A DNA stretch of 64,000 bases, from assembly GCA_916613615.1 (NCBI GenBank), contig OU744735.1, positions 44,358,468 to 44,422,467 of the forward strand, in the 5' to 3' direction. The number at the start of each line of letters is the position of its first letter. The stretch's first letter is position 1. The position numbers were made by a program, and so were the translations under genes. Below are positions 35,259 through 47,610 of this stretch, piece by piece. The notes below the pieces were generated by a model. The model ran no database searches and was not told where the DNA came from. It saw only the letters and a list, made by a program, of their open reading frames with translations. This DNA comes from Steromphala cineraria. Its lineage: Eukaryota; Mollusca; Gastropoda; Trochida; Trochidae.

Positions 35259-38200
35259 ATAGAAAATATGTTGGGTGATGAGGGACCTATGAGAAGTTAT
35301 CGTACTCAGGGGAAACTATATATCTACTCCTCGAATCATTAATAGATCAGTGTATAGTGCTAACAGAGCTAGCATTCACCTATCACGCTTTCTCTAATGC
35401 AGATTGCTAACATTGGATATTATTATCTATATTAGAAATAATGAGTTTCTAACATAAAAAACGAACCAAGAAAAAGGAAAACTGTTTGCTCTTTATATAT
35501 TTTGAAAGCAAAAACGATTGCAATGATACTTTGAGAAACTCTATTTTATCTTGTTAATACATATGATAAATAATGACAAACACACCTCTGAAGAATTCAT
35601 GTTTTCATTTTGTGAATTGAATATTTGTTCATTGTAATGTTTGCAGATTTTTATATTTGTATATGTAGCAGCACGCTATAGATTACATATTACTGAAACT
35701 GTTAGGATGCGCAGTAGCAATTGTCCAAAAGAAACTTATGCGTAAATTATATAAAATGTGCAATTAGTCTTTTAATTGTACAATGTCTATACCTTTCTGG
35801 GGAATTTATTTTAAATATATGTTGCCTACATCAACAAGTAGGAAAGAAAATTGCCTATATCAACAATAAAATAAATTTAAAAAGTGTTGTATGAGAAAGT
35901 CAAGACAGAAAGCAAACCATGATCATGCTATTCTCCATGATACCTTCTACACAAGATACTTATGTCCTAGTTTAGTTCCACCCGAAATATCCCTAATCAC
36001 AACAAACAGGGGGACTTTTGTACAAATCGTCGTCAGGACAATTCGTTGGTTGATCCGTACTTATTTAGTCCTTATTTGCGACATTTGTCGATGATTTGTA
36101 GTTGATCCATATTTCATGAGAATTGCGGGATGGTAGCACTGACATTATTAACCATTAATTTCCAAGAACTGTCAAACTGGTCAAAATTGTTACCGAGTAT
36201 ACGACATTGAAATTGTTCTAGACTATTTAACTAAACTGTTTATAATGACGATTCTATAATTTGTAGAGGATTTGTGAAAGTTTTTTGAAGAACGAAACTT
36301 TTTCATGAATGCCTCAAATTATTGCAGAATCTCATTGAAATCATATTATAAGAATATAATTCGGAATTGTATGAGGATGAAATCAAAATGTTTCTTTTCC
36401 TATTTCATAAAATCGTGGTCTTTATTACAGATTTGGCCTCAAGTCCGACTGCTCCTCCAGGTAGAATCAACTTTAGAAAGAAAATATTTGTTTTTGCAAA
36501 TTCAATTAACTGAACTTTTCCATCGTGTCATGGAGAATTCAATATATTGTCTAGACTATGTTGACATTGCTTATCGGTGTCTTCAATGGATAACAAGTTC
36601 ATCAGCTTACTGGGTAATCGATTAAGTGATATATTATCGACTCTTCACACAGCTTAGAAAATTCATTAATCTGCAAACCAATGTGTTTGAGAGTAGATAT
36701 TGTATTAAGAAATAATATGATCCTTAAAAGCGTCCATATAAAACACATTCAGTAGATCCTTCTTCATGTATTATACCTCAGGGCATCGAAATACCATATT
36801 TTATGATTACATAAATTATCACCAACGGAAACAGATTTCTTTAAAACACGTCAAATGAGTCAGTTAATATTTTCTGTCTCAATATTCACTCTAAGTCTTC
36901 GATTTTTGATAACCTTTATTCCATTATCATCAATGTTCCCATGTCTTGACAGTGCTACTAATTTTACTGCTATTCCTTGCTACGCATTGACGTAAGAATT
37001 AACAGCGTTAATTGCATCATCAATCATTTCTAAAGGTAAAAAGTATTCAACCAAGATAATCTGGTATCAAATTTCACATTCGGAAATTAATATAATATAT
37101 CTGATACAGAACTAAGAACAGCATCACTTGTCTTATGGCAATTGCAATGATTAAAGTTAATTCAAAAATGGCGAGCGATCTTTTTTCTATTCATCTTTCT
37201 CTGCAACGTTGGTAAACTCCAAAAGTCCCACGCAAGATCTGAAGATAATTTCTGATTGATAAGATCATTTTTAACTAAGCCGATTACAGGGTTTTTAGAG
37301 AAGCCCTCGAATTTCCTTTCAAATTAAACTGATTCTTCAGTGTGATATACCATGCTGTAATTTCATATATCATACGAAGTAAATTCTTCACGTGGTACAC
37401 AAACCAGAGCAAATATTCAAAATGTACCTACGTCAGAGTCTCATTCCAACATTTTACAGAAAACGGGATCAATATCAAATATTAACGAGGATGTGATAGA
37501 GCGTGACTTTTGCATTGGACTAGAACGGCAATAAAACATAACCCTGGAATGAGTTGGAACAGAATCCTTAATTGAAAACCGATAAACCAAGTTGAATCAT
37601 GGACGTTGCAAAGAGTGTTGGAAAATGAAATACTTCACAATTCTTTGATGTAATGATAAAAAGTAGGATTGAACACTTCAAGCGGTATAACATTAACTCT
37701 TATGTGCAATGTCGATCATTCATCAGATCAGATGTCTGTGATGCGTTGTTGAAACAACTGAGATTTACCTTTACATATTTACATAAAGTATGTCATCTAT
37801 GCAGCAATTGAACTAAACACATCGTGATAATGTAACACCAGTCGTATGCTGAATATCAAACTGTTTGGAAATAACATTTATGTATCCTTGGGAATAAAGG
37901 ACAAACAGAAATTGCATTTGATTTTAATAATATACAAGCAAATTCTTGCTTTGCAATTATGTAGATAGATTCGTTGAATCTTGTTATGTAGCTAGTGAAG
38001 TAAAGGAAGAAATATTTGCACCAATTCAGCAATAACTGGGTATAAAACCGGTCCATGAGTATTCTGCACAAACAACTATCATTTTCCCCTACCGGATGAC
38101 CAACATGACGGCAAATACGTACAATTTACATGTATAATTATTGTTGTATAAAACAAATTGATAAAACAGTCCTGGAACGAGAATACTAAAAAATGTGGGG

Positions 38201-40910
38201 AGTAATTACAAAAGGCTGTTTTCGTATCTGTTTTGGTTAGAAACTGACATAAAAAGGCTTCGGAAATATGAAATATAAGTTCTTGGGATTATATAGGCCG
38301 AGGAGGCCAACAACCAGCTGATGTCAATTGTAACTGACATACATGATAATGAGGTGAACGAAACAAGTCATAAATGTTAGTTTAGATTCTAGTCACATAT
38401 CCATGTAGATTTCAGACTAAAAACGCAATACGAACAGAGGTTAAACCTACAAATCTTAAAGTCACCTTATACCATTTAAAACCCTTTGGTGCCATTTTGA
38501 TGATATTGTATTTTTCACAATTCAAGGTCGAGCATATTAAGTAACAGACGTATGCAAGTAATCACTTCTTTTATGACAGTGTAAGAAGTGTATACATCAA
38601 ATAGTTTCATTCATGCAGTCAACGTGACAACTCGATAAACCTTCCCGATAACCATGTTCTTTTTTAACTCAATAAGAAACCGTGCAAAATATATTTTTGA
38701 AGAAAGGTAGTAACTGGTTTCAATAATTGAACTATTTCAAGTGACCTCATTACACCAACCTGCAGGGCTTTTGATTAAAAGGTAGCAAAAAGCGAGAAGA
38801 TTCAGTGAAGATGATAAGGAATCTTTTACATACTTATAACCCTAGATGATAACATAAAAATAACGAAATATTTCTAATGCGCTGAATCAAAACCACAAAG
38901 TGCTACAGACATTATTACCATGAAATAAGAACAAGCATCGTTCACTTTTTTCTCAACTATATTTCATATCTATAACATTGCCTCTCAAAGCTCAGTGTAC
39001 TAAACAATGAGTAGGCAACCCACATATCCAGCGAGCAGCACCCATTGATGCTGAGCCATAATGCAAGCGGTTGTCTGAGCATTTGACAGGACCAAATCAA
39101 AGATAACAAACATTCCACATACACCTCTGCGCCAAAAGAATAACCCATTTCTGTCTTATCAAAAGTAACGGAATGAAAAGTAAAATAAAAGCTCTTTATG
39201 GTCCGGATAGACATCGAATCCATCACATTACAGAAAACAGATAAGGATATTTCTGTTTCAACAGGAGCTTTCATTAATCATGCATGTAGGTTAAAAGCAG
39301 TTCACCATACAAAAGCCATTAACTCTATATTTTTTCAGTGATGAATCGACTCTGGTTTCAGCTTAGCAGCTTTAGAAAATACCTCACACATCGTCAGATC
39401 CAAAAAGGAAACTTTAGTATTATCATCAACTTTTAGCAATTTGCAGAAAGACACGAACATGTTCGCACCTTAAAATTGAAATATAAAACAAGTTAAATAT
39501 GCTTTCGAAAAAGTCAAATTATCAATACAAAGCCTTGTACTTTCAGAAGCTTTTAGCAAGCTTTAAGTATCGTTGAAAGAACAGATGATCTCTTCTCCCA
39601 AACTGGAGTGGTTTCTCATGAAATTGATGTTCACAACATGCAAAGTCGTTGACATCCAGTATTCAAGAGATTCATAAAGCTCACTGCACTCGATGCAAGC
39701 GCAATTCTACAATACATCGTCAGTCATCGTCTTTTAATAGATATCATATGTCAAATTAGCACTGGCAGTATTGGTTTCTTAACTGCCCTTAATCAGTCTC
39801 TGGTGTCGTCAGCATCCTCGTTCTGATGCTTCATGCATTCTGTGGTTTGCTGTCAGTTTGTGGAAGCAGTATGAGATTAAGAGAGACACTAAGGTTTCGA
39901 AACGTTAAACAAATGATGCATTATTCAAGTCATGTCCTTCCATTTCACCATTTGAATTATCGTGAAAATTTATAAAGGGCCTTTGTTACTTTGTTAAATG
40001 AGACACATGAAACAAGCTTGATCTTGTTTTTACAAAGACATAATATATTCTATAAAAATTATGTTGACGACAATTATTGCTTTTGATATTTCGAATGAAA
40101 TTTGATTTAGAAGTGTTATTTGTAACATGACAGAACTTTGTTGCGTCTTTGCAGGAGTCTTTTGAGTGTCTTAGTAACCTTAACCTTCCATGTCAAAAGC
40201 AGGGCTTGTACCTACAATGTACATGTATATAATGTTATCATGTCAAATATTATCAACATATATCATTTACTTTACGATACCATAATACCACTCATACGAT
40301 TATTGGCCAAGTGGGCCTTTTCTTTTAAAGACATTTCCATCAAAATATAAAACGGAAAAAAGTATTTCGAGGACTCTAAGCAAAAAGATAATAAAACATC
40401 AAGGATTCAGCCATGTTGCTAGCTCTAGCTCATTTTATAAATTAATGTCCCCTTTTTATGGAAAGTTTGTTTTCCAGTGACATTTCTTGTCAACTCCATT
40501 TCCTTGACATTACCAAGTTACATGCTGTGAATTTACACAATACAGGTGTTCCAAGGTTCAATTGATGAAATTCAGAAACTATGCAAAACCTTCTGTCAGT
40601 TATAGAGTACTCGGCTTAGCTCTTTGCATAGCGAATATCATAGACGAGACGCCATAACAGTGTTTATCATGTCACACCTCCATTATAGATGACGTACATG
40701 TATTGCCCCAAGGCATCATATAAAAAATATCATTAACAATATCTACATTGTTACTTTAATAAGATGTTCATATTTGAAATTATCAAACAAACTGCATAGC
40801 AAACACTGTAAATACAAATTCTAGCCATTTCATATTTCTGATACCGAATCAATATTAGAGGCTGTCAAAACGCGTGAAAACTGTTATTATAGTGACAGCC
40901 ATTGACACAC

Positions 40911-40936
40911 GAATTAATAATTAATCAATGTAATCG
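40911..40936. promoter_or_regulatory. Palindromic AT motif of block L1, U3 copy
   Basis: GAATTAATAATTAATCAAT is followed by GTAATC. It is preceded by ATTGACACAC as in U4 (ATTGACACAA). The LINE begins about 350 bp downstream. Confidence 0.35.
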
Positions 40937-41331
40937 GCTCATGTTGTCATAAACATTTAGCTTTCATGTTTTCATGACCTTTTCATCCGATTGAGAGGGC
41001 AGGTTATAGGTTGATTATTTTCTGCGTTGTGTTGGTGGCGTTGGAGGTTTCTTAAAACGTAGAAGAATTTCAGAACATGACTGCCACCGGGCAAATCAAT
41101 TTCTGAATACACCATTAGGATATTTGTCACCGTTTCTGATTCTTATTGTTTCTTTGTGTTACACAAACTAAACAAAGGGACCTTCCAAATTCATCTTTTC
41201 GAAGTATATGCATCTGATTGAATATATGAATTGCATATATCAGATATAATCAATTACATATAAATGATGAACGACGCCACTAAAGACTTGTATTAGACAA
41301 TGTACAGTACATACCAAGATTATTCTCATTA

Positions 41332-44300
41332 TTGAGTGATTATGAAACGCCGTTGGTTAAGAAAGACTTATTTCAATCTGTGAATCAGCTAAATAATTTT
41401 AACTCAGAAGGTATAATGTGGATACATATAAGTAGGAATAATAAGCCAGACATGTACATGTGTATAGTTTATTTACCCCCAAGTGGAACAAGTCGGATGA
41501 TTGATAATGAGAAATTTCTTAATGATCTTCTGGAACAGTTTTACTTTTATCAAACAAAAGGAATCATATACATTAGTGGAGATTTTAACTCAAGATGTGG
41601 AGATGTACAAGACATTATTGAAGGGGTAGACAATATGGAATTAAGGGAGATCATTGACAATGTTCTTAACTCTAATGGTGAATCTCTGATAGAATTCATG
41701 ACAACCTCAAGTCTGTGCATGTTAAATGGGCGAGTAGGCACCCAAGACTATACATACTTGAGTGGACAAGGAAAATCTGTGGTTGACTATGTTTTAACTC
41801 CCTATGAACAGTGTCAACATGTGAAAAATTTTACAGTTCATCGAATTACTGATTTAATAACAAAAGCTGGTTTAACTCCACCACTTATATTACCAGATCA
41901 CTCAGTGTTGACTTGGGAAATAGAAGATTTTGAAATAAATAAAGAAAATCAAAGCCATGCAGACAATAAAGGGAAACTTTATAATTCTTTTGTGAAATAC
42001 AACACTGAAGAAGTTCCAAGTGATTTCCTCTTGAACAATGAAAATATGATTTTGTTACAAAATAGGATATCACAGATTGAGCACACAATTGTGAATCAGG
42101 AAGGGGTAAATGAGCTATATGATGAATTATTATTAACCATTAAAGAAGAAATGGATTCAAAGTTAAGCCACAAAGTCAGTTATTATAACAGAGACATTAA
42201 GAAATCAAAGACATCAAGAGCCAAACCATACTGGTGTGAAGAACTTCAAGTGAAGTGGGACACTGTGAGAGAGAAAGAGAAAATATGGACTAAGTACAAA
42301 GGATCATCTTTGAGGAAAAAAGAACTGAAGGCTATTTACAGTACAACAAAGAAGGAATTTGACAAACTCCATCGCAAACACAAAAGGATTTATCAAAAAG
42401 AAAAACAAACTAAAATCACTGATTCACTATCTACACCAAGTATTTTTTGGAAAGATATTGGAAAACTGGGGATACAAAATGAGAGGAAAGTTATGATTCC
42501 TGAGGAAATAATAACAGAAGATAAAAACACAGTAACTGATCATGAACTTGTGATGAAAAGATGGGAAAATGATTTTGCATCTCTGTTAAATCCTGTGGCA
42601 AATATGGACTATATACAATTACAAACAGACTACTATCAAGACTTTTATGATAAAGAACAGAACTTAAACTCAAATGAATCTGGCCATTTAAACAGACCGA
42701 TAAGCATTGAAGAAGTCACTGAAGCTATTAGGTCTTTGAAACATAATAAATCTCCAGGAATTGATACCATTCCAGCTGAAGTTGTTAAAAATAGTACATG
42801 TGTTCAAATTTTCCATAAAATGTTCAATCTCATGTTTGTGTCTGGGTTAGTGCCTACTATATGGAAGAGAGGAATTATAAGTCCAATTCCCAAAGGTGGT
42901 GGCGGTGACCCGAGGATCCCTATGAATTATCGAGGAATTACACTTCTTTGTATCCCATATAAAGTTTATGCAAAATTGCTTAATAACAGAATATCAAACT
43001 GGCTTGAAGAACATAATTTATTATCACCTGTTCAAAATGGATTTAGAAAAGGTCGCTCATGTCAAGATCATATACATACTTTAACTAAAATTCTTTACAA
43101 CAGGAAAATGTCAAGACAGGGAACATTTACATGTTTTGTGGACATGAAAAAGGCATTTGACTCTGTGAATAGAAACCTACTGTGGTATAAGCTAACAAAT
43201 GTTTATGGAATAAAGGGTACTATGTTGAATGCCATTCAATCTCTTTACCAGGATGTCAAGTGCTGTGTTAAGGTCAACACTGACAGAACGGATTGGTTTG
43301 ATGTATCAACAGGTGTAAAGCAAGGTTGCTGCATGTCACCAACTTTATTTGCCATGTATGTTAATGATCTAGCCAATAATGTGCAACATTTGAAGTGTGG
43401 AATTGATATTGATAACATCAACATACCCATTTTGCTTTATGCAGATGATATTGTTTTTATATCACCAAATGAAGACAAACTACAGAAATTACTTGATCAC
43501 CTCCATGAGTGGTCACAAAGATGGAACCTCCAAATAAATATAGAAAAAACCAAGATTCTTCACTGCAGACCAGTATCAGCAACAAGATCAACTGTGATGT
43601 TCACTTGTGATGATATGAAAATAGAATATTGTTCTCAGTATAAATATTTAGGCATGTGGATAAATGAATTCTGTGATTATAAAAAATCTGTGCAAGAGGT
43701 GTGTAAATCTGCTAATAGAGCACTTGGAGTGGTGATGACCAAGTTTAATGCTCTTGGTGGCTTAAGCCACTCTGTTTATACCCAGCTGTTTGACAGCTAT
43801 GTGCAACCCATCCTCAATTATAGTGCTTCTGTCTGGGGCATGAATATGTACAAGGAAATCAATTATATACAAAATAAGGCTATAAGATTCTTTTTGGGAG
43901 TAAGAAAAAATAGTTCTAACACAGCTATCAGAGGAGACATGGGATGGAGGAATTCATACACCAAGATCAAGATAGAAGTGCTCAGACAGTTCCATAAAAC
44001 TGTGACAGCTGATAGTGATTCCATACCTGCTGTTATTCACAAATGGTCAGTCAGGAGGAAATCTTCATGGGATCATAGAGTATTGGAATATTTGAAGAAA
44101 CTTCAGATTCATGGAGACCAGGATGTATTGGAGTATTGTGTAGCAACCAGTAGATCCATTTTCCTCAATCAAGCCTTAGATGTGTTAGACATATGGGATA
44201 GAGAGAATTGGAACTTAAATTTATTCAATGATAAAACTAATTCAGTTAATGGTAACAAGTTGAGAACCTATAGATTGTTTAAGAAAGAACTTCTAACATC

Positions 44301-44664
44301 AGCATATCTGAAAATACCATTGTCAAGACAACAAAGAAGATTACTAGCATCACTGAGGTGTGGAAACCTGCCTCTAAATATAGAAACAGGAAGATACACC
44401 AAGCCTATTACTCCCTTAAAGGAACGTGTGTGCACATTATGTAATAAAAATCAAGTAGAAAATGAGATTCATTTTTTACTGGTATGTTCATTTTATGATG
44501 ACTTAAGAAATATGCTTTTTGCTTCATGTGATAAAATGACAGACTCTTTTTCTAAATTGGACAACCCTGAAAAGTTATTCTGGCTAATGAACACAGAAGA
44601 AATACAGTTTGGACTAGCCCGGTGCATACAACAAATGTACCATAAGCGACGACTAGCTTTATAA
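41332..44664 (+). CDS. LINE ORF2-type protein: partial APE endonuclease, reverse transcriptase, CCHC zinc knuckle
   Basis: The open frame of 1110 codons (TTG at 41332; no ATG until codon 29, at 41416) encodes the protein that nicks target DNA and reverse transcribes LINE RNA in the nucleus. Visible in order: second half of an AP-endonuclease-like domain with GDFN (83-86) and catalytic-type DHS (189-191); RT entry motif SPGID (474-478); NYRGI (532-536); GFRKGR (570-575); FVDMKKAFD with catalytic Asp604; GVKQGC (661-666); YADD (703-706), supplying the other two catalytic Asp; and a C-terminal knuckle C1034-C1037-H1047-C1052. The N-terminal endonuclease residues, including the expected catalytic Glu segment, are missing, so endonuclease activity is unlikely. 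The RT is uninterrupted, which implies a young insertion. Clade is not determined; GVKQGC and the C-terminal knuckle without RNase H suggest an RTE-like or L1/Tx1-like relative. Confidence 0.93.
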   Translation: MSDYETPLVKKDLFQSVNQLNNFNSEGIMWIHISRNNKPDMYMCIVYLPPSGTSRMIDNEKFLNDLLEQFYFYQTKGIIYISGDFNSRCGDVQDIIEGVDNMELREIIDNVLNSNGESLIEFMTTSSLCMLNGRVGTQDYTYLSGQGKSVVDYVLTPYEQCQHVKNFTVHRITDLITKAGLTPPLILPDHSVLTWEIEDFEINKENQSHADNKGKLYNSFVKYNTEEVPSDFLLNNENMILLQNRISQIEHTIVNQEGVNELYDELLLTIKEEMDSKLSHKVSYYNRDIKKSKTSRAKPYWCEELQVKWDTVREKEKIWTKYKGSSLRKKELKAIYSTTKKEFDKLHRKHKRIYQKEKQTKITDSLSTPSIFWKDIGKLGIQNERKVMIPEEIITEDKNTVTDHELVMKRWENDFASLLNPVANMDYIQLQTDYYQDFYDKEQNLNSNESGHLNRPISIEEVTEAIRSLKHNKSPGIDTIPAEVVKNSTCVQIFHKMFNLMFVSGLVPTIWKRGIISPIPKGGGGDPRIPMNYRGITLLCIPYKVYAKLLNNRISNWLEEHNLLSPVQNGFRKGRSCQDHIHTLTKILYNRKMSRQGTFTCFVDMKKAFDSVNRNLLWYKLTNVYGIKGTMLNAIQSLYQDVKCCVKVNTDRTDWFDVSTGVKQGCCMSPTLFAMYVNDLANNVQHLKCGIDIDNINIPILLYADDIVFISPNEDKLQKLLDHLHEWSQRWNLQINIEKTKILHCRPVSATRSTVMFTCDDMKIEYCSQYKYLGMWINEFCDYKKSVQEVCKSANRALGVVMTKFNALGGLSHSVYTQLFDSYVQPILNYSASVWGMNMYKEINYIQNKAIRFFLGVRKNSSNTAIRGDMGWRNSYTKIKIEVLRQFHKTVTADSDSIPAVIHKWSVRRKSSWDHRVLEYLKKLQIHGDQDVLEYCVATSRSIFLNQALDVLDIWDRENWNLNLFNDKTNSVNGNKLRTYRLFKKELLTSAYLKIPLSRQQRRLLASLRCGNLPLNIETGRYTKPITPLKERVCTLCNKNQVENEIHFLLVCSFYDDLRNMLFASCDKMTDSFSKLDNPEKLFWLMNTEEIQFGLARCIQQMYHKRRLAL

Positions 44665-44869
44665 TAGGCTATCTACAATATAAGCAATATACAATTTAAC
44701 ATGTACATTAATTTCATTTTACTGCTGTTTTTATTATTTTATAATTTTATAAGATATGTATCATATTATGTGAATGTATGGAATATAGTATATATTAGGA
44801 TATACTTGAATGAATGATTGTGACAAATAGAGTGTAAGTGTATTGATAGAATGTTAGTAAACTTGTATG

Positions 44870-45640
44870 TCTGTGTTAATGTATGAGGGGGAGGGAATCA
44901 GACTGTTTGTGTGAATGTAACAGGGAGAGTGAACCGGGGTGTTTGTATTGGCATATCAGGGAGTGTGAACCGAGATGTCTGTGTGAGTATGTTAGTGAGA
45001 GTGAATCTGAGTCTGTGTGATTATTTGGTTGGAAAAACAGTTACTGTGTATGGGAGAATATTCTATATCTATGTAAATTAATATTGTGTTTGACTTGTAC
45101 AAGGAATATTCATGTACCGGCTTGTATGTATAAGTATGTATGTGTGAGTAGGTGTGTGTATGTATATGTGTATGGGTAGTGGGTATGCATGTAGGCAATG
45201 TAGGTTTAGTATGTATGTATTTACAATGTATGTGTGCATGTGAGTGTGTATGTATGAATGCATGTGTGTGCATGTTGTATGTGTGCTTGTGTGCATGTGT
45301 GCATGTGTGCAAGTGTCATAGTATCAATGTAAGCAATAATGTGCTAACGTGTGGATGCGTGCATATATGTGTGTAGTGTATACATGTATGTACATACTAA
45401 TATACTAATGTACTAACATATGTGTGCGTGTATGTATGTAGTATAGGCATGTACTAATGCACTAATGTACTAATGTATGGGTATGTCCCTATATGTATGT
45501 AATGTATACATGTATGTACTAATGTACTAATGCACTAACGTATGGGTGTGTGTATGTATGTACTGTACGCACGAGCTAACAAACTAATGTACTAATGTTT
45601 GGGTGTGTGCATTTTTGTATGTATTGTAAGTATGTAATGT
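44870..45640 (+). repeat. TG-rich cryptic microsatellite and minisatellite in the LINE 3' UTR
   Basis: Degenerate TGTGTATG/TGTATG runs (44870-45380) are followed by imperfect repeats of about 70 bp containing GTACTAATG, CACTAA and TATGGGTGTGTG (45390-45610). The ORFs on both strands here are low-complexity artefacts. Repeats in LINE 3' UTRs are known; whether this tract is part of the master element or arose after insertion is not visible from one copy. Confidence 0.85.
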
Positions 45641-45783
45641 AGATACAAATGTATTAATGAGGTGTGCAGATTTGAATGTTTTGTATTTGTGTATGTATGT
45701 ACAGATGAATGCAATTTTAAATTTATGTATCATGTTTTTATTTTATGAATTTTTAGCACCGTACAATGTAACGGTGTCTTGTC

Positions 45784-45853
45784 GGCCTAATAGGCCTGGG
45801 GTTGTAAACTCAAGACACGTAAATAAACTATTCTATTATTATTATTATTAATA
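45784..45853 (+). terminator. LINE 3' end: short perfect hairpin, AATAAA, ATT tail
   Basis: GGCCTAATAGGCC (45784-45796) is a perfect 6-bp stem with one central base. It is followed by AATAAA at 45822-45827 and an (ATT)n tail ending about 45852. Stem-loops near LINE 3' ends are often what the reverse transcriptase recognises, so this is a likely recognition element; that role is inference. Confidence 0.6.
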
Positions 45854-46607
45854 ATGGTAAGAAGAAAATATGTGTAAAGTTCAATTCTAACGTATATTGT
45901 TTTACCTTCACATTTTGGCATGGAGTAATTATTTTCTTATCCCGAAATAATTTTCTGAAAAGATTTCAAAATCAGTTATGTGTCCTCATCTAGTTGATCA
46001 TTTTAAATTGTTTGTTATGATCTTGGATTGTTGTATATACACGTGGTGTAATTTACCTCCAACTTCACGTAATAAACAGCTTGCAGTTGTAGGTAATAAT
46101 CTTTTTAAAACCATTATCGTTACAAAACACTGTGCAGGGACAAAGAGAAATAAAAATATAAACACGTACATACAAGATCAATTATGAATTAAGTTGAGTA
46201 AAAAATTCAAATTATGGTTGGAAGCATATTCAATTAGAAATGTAGTTAGAATGTCTGTTCGTCATAATAAGTTAAATAAGTTCGTTCAATATATATAATT
46301 TATCAATCATATAAATCATCCAACCTTAATCATAAAATGAGCAAGGTTATGTAATGTTTCAGGCACTTATTTGTATTGGGAATTCAACATTATCTTATAA
46401 TTAACAAATCAAGTTAGGGAATGTAACTGTCAATTTGTAGATGGCATATTATTAAGACAACCAAAGAAACAGAACAAATGATGAGGATTTATCGATTTAA
46501 TGCATGTGGTCTTTCTTTTGATTGATTTACTTTTCTTTCTCGAACATCTATGATTAGCGCTACAGCAGATGTGATAATAGTACTAGATCTGTCATAATGC
46601 ACAACAC

Positions 46608-46974
46608 TTTAAAGGGGCAGTAGCACGTTTTTAGGAGGAATATAAGGTGATGTCCAGAAAATTAAAATAAATGGTTCCAATTGAAAGACAATGTATTTAA
46701 ACTAAATTGAGCAGTAATAATTCAAATATATAACATAAAGTTTAGCCATGCAATTCATTTTTCTTACACAAAATGAATTAAAGGTGTTCACAAAAAAATG
46801 GCCGCCAATGAATTTTATGTGAATCGTCATACTTTGTCCTCTGGCTATGGATGATTGGCTTGTGTAATGAGATTGTTGACACTGTCAATATTATACAATT
46901 AGCAATAACTTACAATTATAACTGAAATATTTAAAATATAAAATTATCAAAAAATGTGCTACTGCCCCTTTAAA
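46608..46974 (-). mobile_element. MITE family M1, copy 4 (reversed)
   Basis: The complete M1 element is inverted relative to copies 1-3, with TTTAAAGGGGCAGTAGCACG at 46608 and ACTGCCCCTTTAAA at its right end. The interior reads as the complement of the others, for example GATGATTGGCTTGTG. It shares its right TTTAAA with copy 5. Confidence 0.93.
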
Positions 46975-47303
46975 GGGGAAGTAGCACGTTAATTTTATAT
47001 TTTAATATTTTCACAGATACTTGCAAGTTAATGCTAAATGTGTTATTTTGACAGTGTCAACAATCTCTTTACACAAGCCAATCATCCATAGTCAGAGGAA
47101 AAAGTACGAAGATTCACATAAAATCCATTGGCGGCCATTTTGTGTGAACACCTTGAATCGCATGGCTAAACTTTACGTTATATATTTGAATTATTACTGC
47201 TCCATTTAGTTTAGATACATTGACTTTCAATTGGAACCATTTATTTTCATTTTCCTGACATCACCTTATATACCCCCTTAAAACTTGCTACTGCCCCTTT
47301 AAA
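46969..47303 (+). mobile_element. MITE family M1, copy 5 (abutting copy 4)
   Basis: It begins TTTAAAGGGGAAGTAGCACG at the shared junction and ends CTACTGCCCCTTTAAA at 47303. It is slightly shorter than other copies because of internal deletions near 46990 and 47150. The pair forms an inverted duplex about 0.7 kb long. Confidence 0.92.
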
Positions 47304-47610
47304 CAACTTCAATGATGATCATGCGTGGATGTATATTAAACGTGAATATCTTCCAACGGTACACAAACATTTTAAGCAAAATCTGCCTTTCTCGATAAAC
47401 AATAATTTCATTTGAACATTGTTTTAGTTATTATATTCTCTACGGAATCATTCGAATAATTTAGAGTGGATAATGACACTTTCCCATTTAACAACTTTGT
47501 TACATTATGGTTCTTTCCAGGGATGCCTTCAATGGTTACATGTACATATAGTATTGGTTGGTTTTCAGGGAGAAATATACCTTCAATGACAAGGTCTTTG
47601 CTGTAGTAAG

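Larger units (their letters stand above)
29281..40800. other. Array repeat U2, about 11.5 kb, class B middle section
   Basis: This runs from L1 at 29290-29480 through L2 (34521), L3 (35043), L5 (37495-37640) and L6 (39755-39900) to the next L1. L5 matches 50630-50770 and 57370-57520: all read GAGCGTGA or AAGCGTGA, then CAATAAA and CATAAC, then GAAAACCGATAAA or a close variant. L6 matches 51820-51990 and 59000-59190. A section at 39170-39400 matches 58465-58690. No gene is recognised; the 106-codon ORF at 36305 has no domain. Confidence 0.65.
41284..45853 (+). mobile_element. 5'-truncated LINE (non-LTR retrotransposon)
   Basis: The element consists of the 3' part of the ORF2-type gene, a ~1.2-kb 3' UTR, AATAAA at 45822 and an ATT-repeat tail (45834-45852). 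The frame opens after a TAA at 41281-41283. The endonuclease N-terminus is absent, so the copy is 5'-truncated, which is usual for LINEs. The 5' junction is uncertain by some tens of bases and no clear target duplication was found. It sits between blocks L1 and L2 of U3, and U1 and U2 lack it, so it postdates the array. Confidence 0.9.

Noticed and set aside
36305..36625. 106-codon forward ORF, possible third copy of block L9
   Set aside because: Only scattered short matches to L9 and no recognisable domain; the frame is not shared with other units.
44992..45376. His/Thr-rich and Cys/Val-rich ORFs on both strands
   Set aside because: They come from the TG-rich repeat in the LINE 3' UTR.
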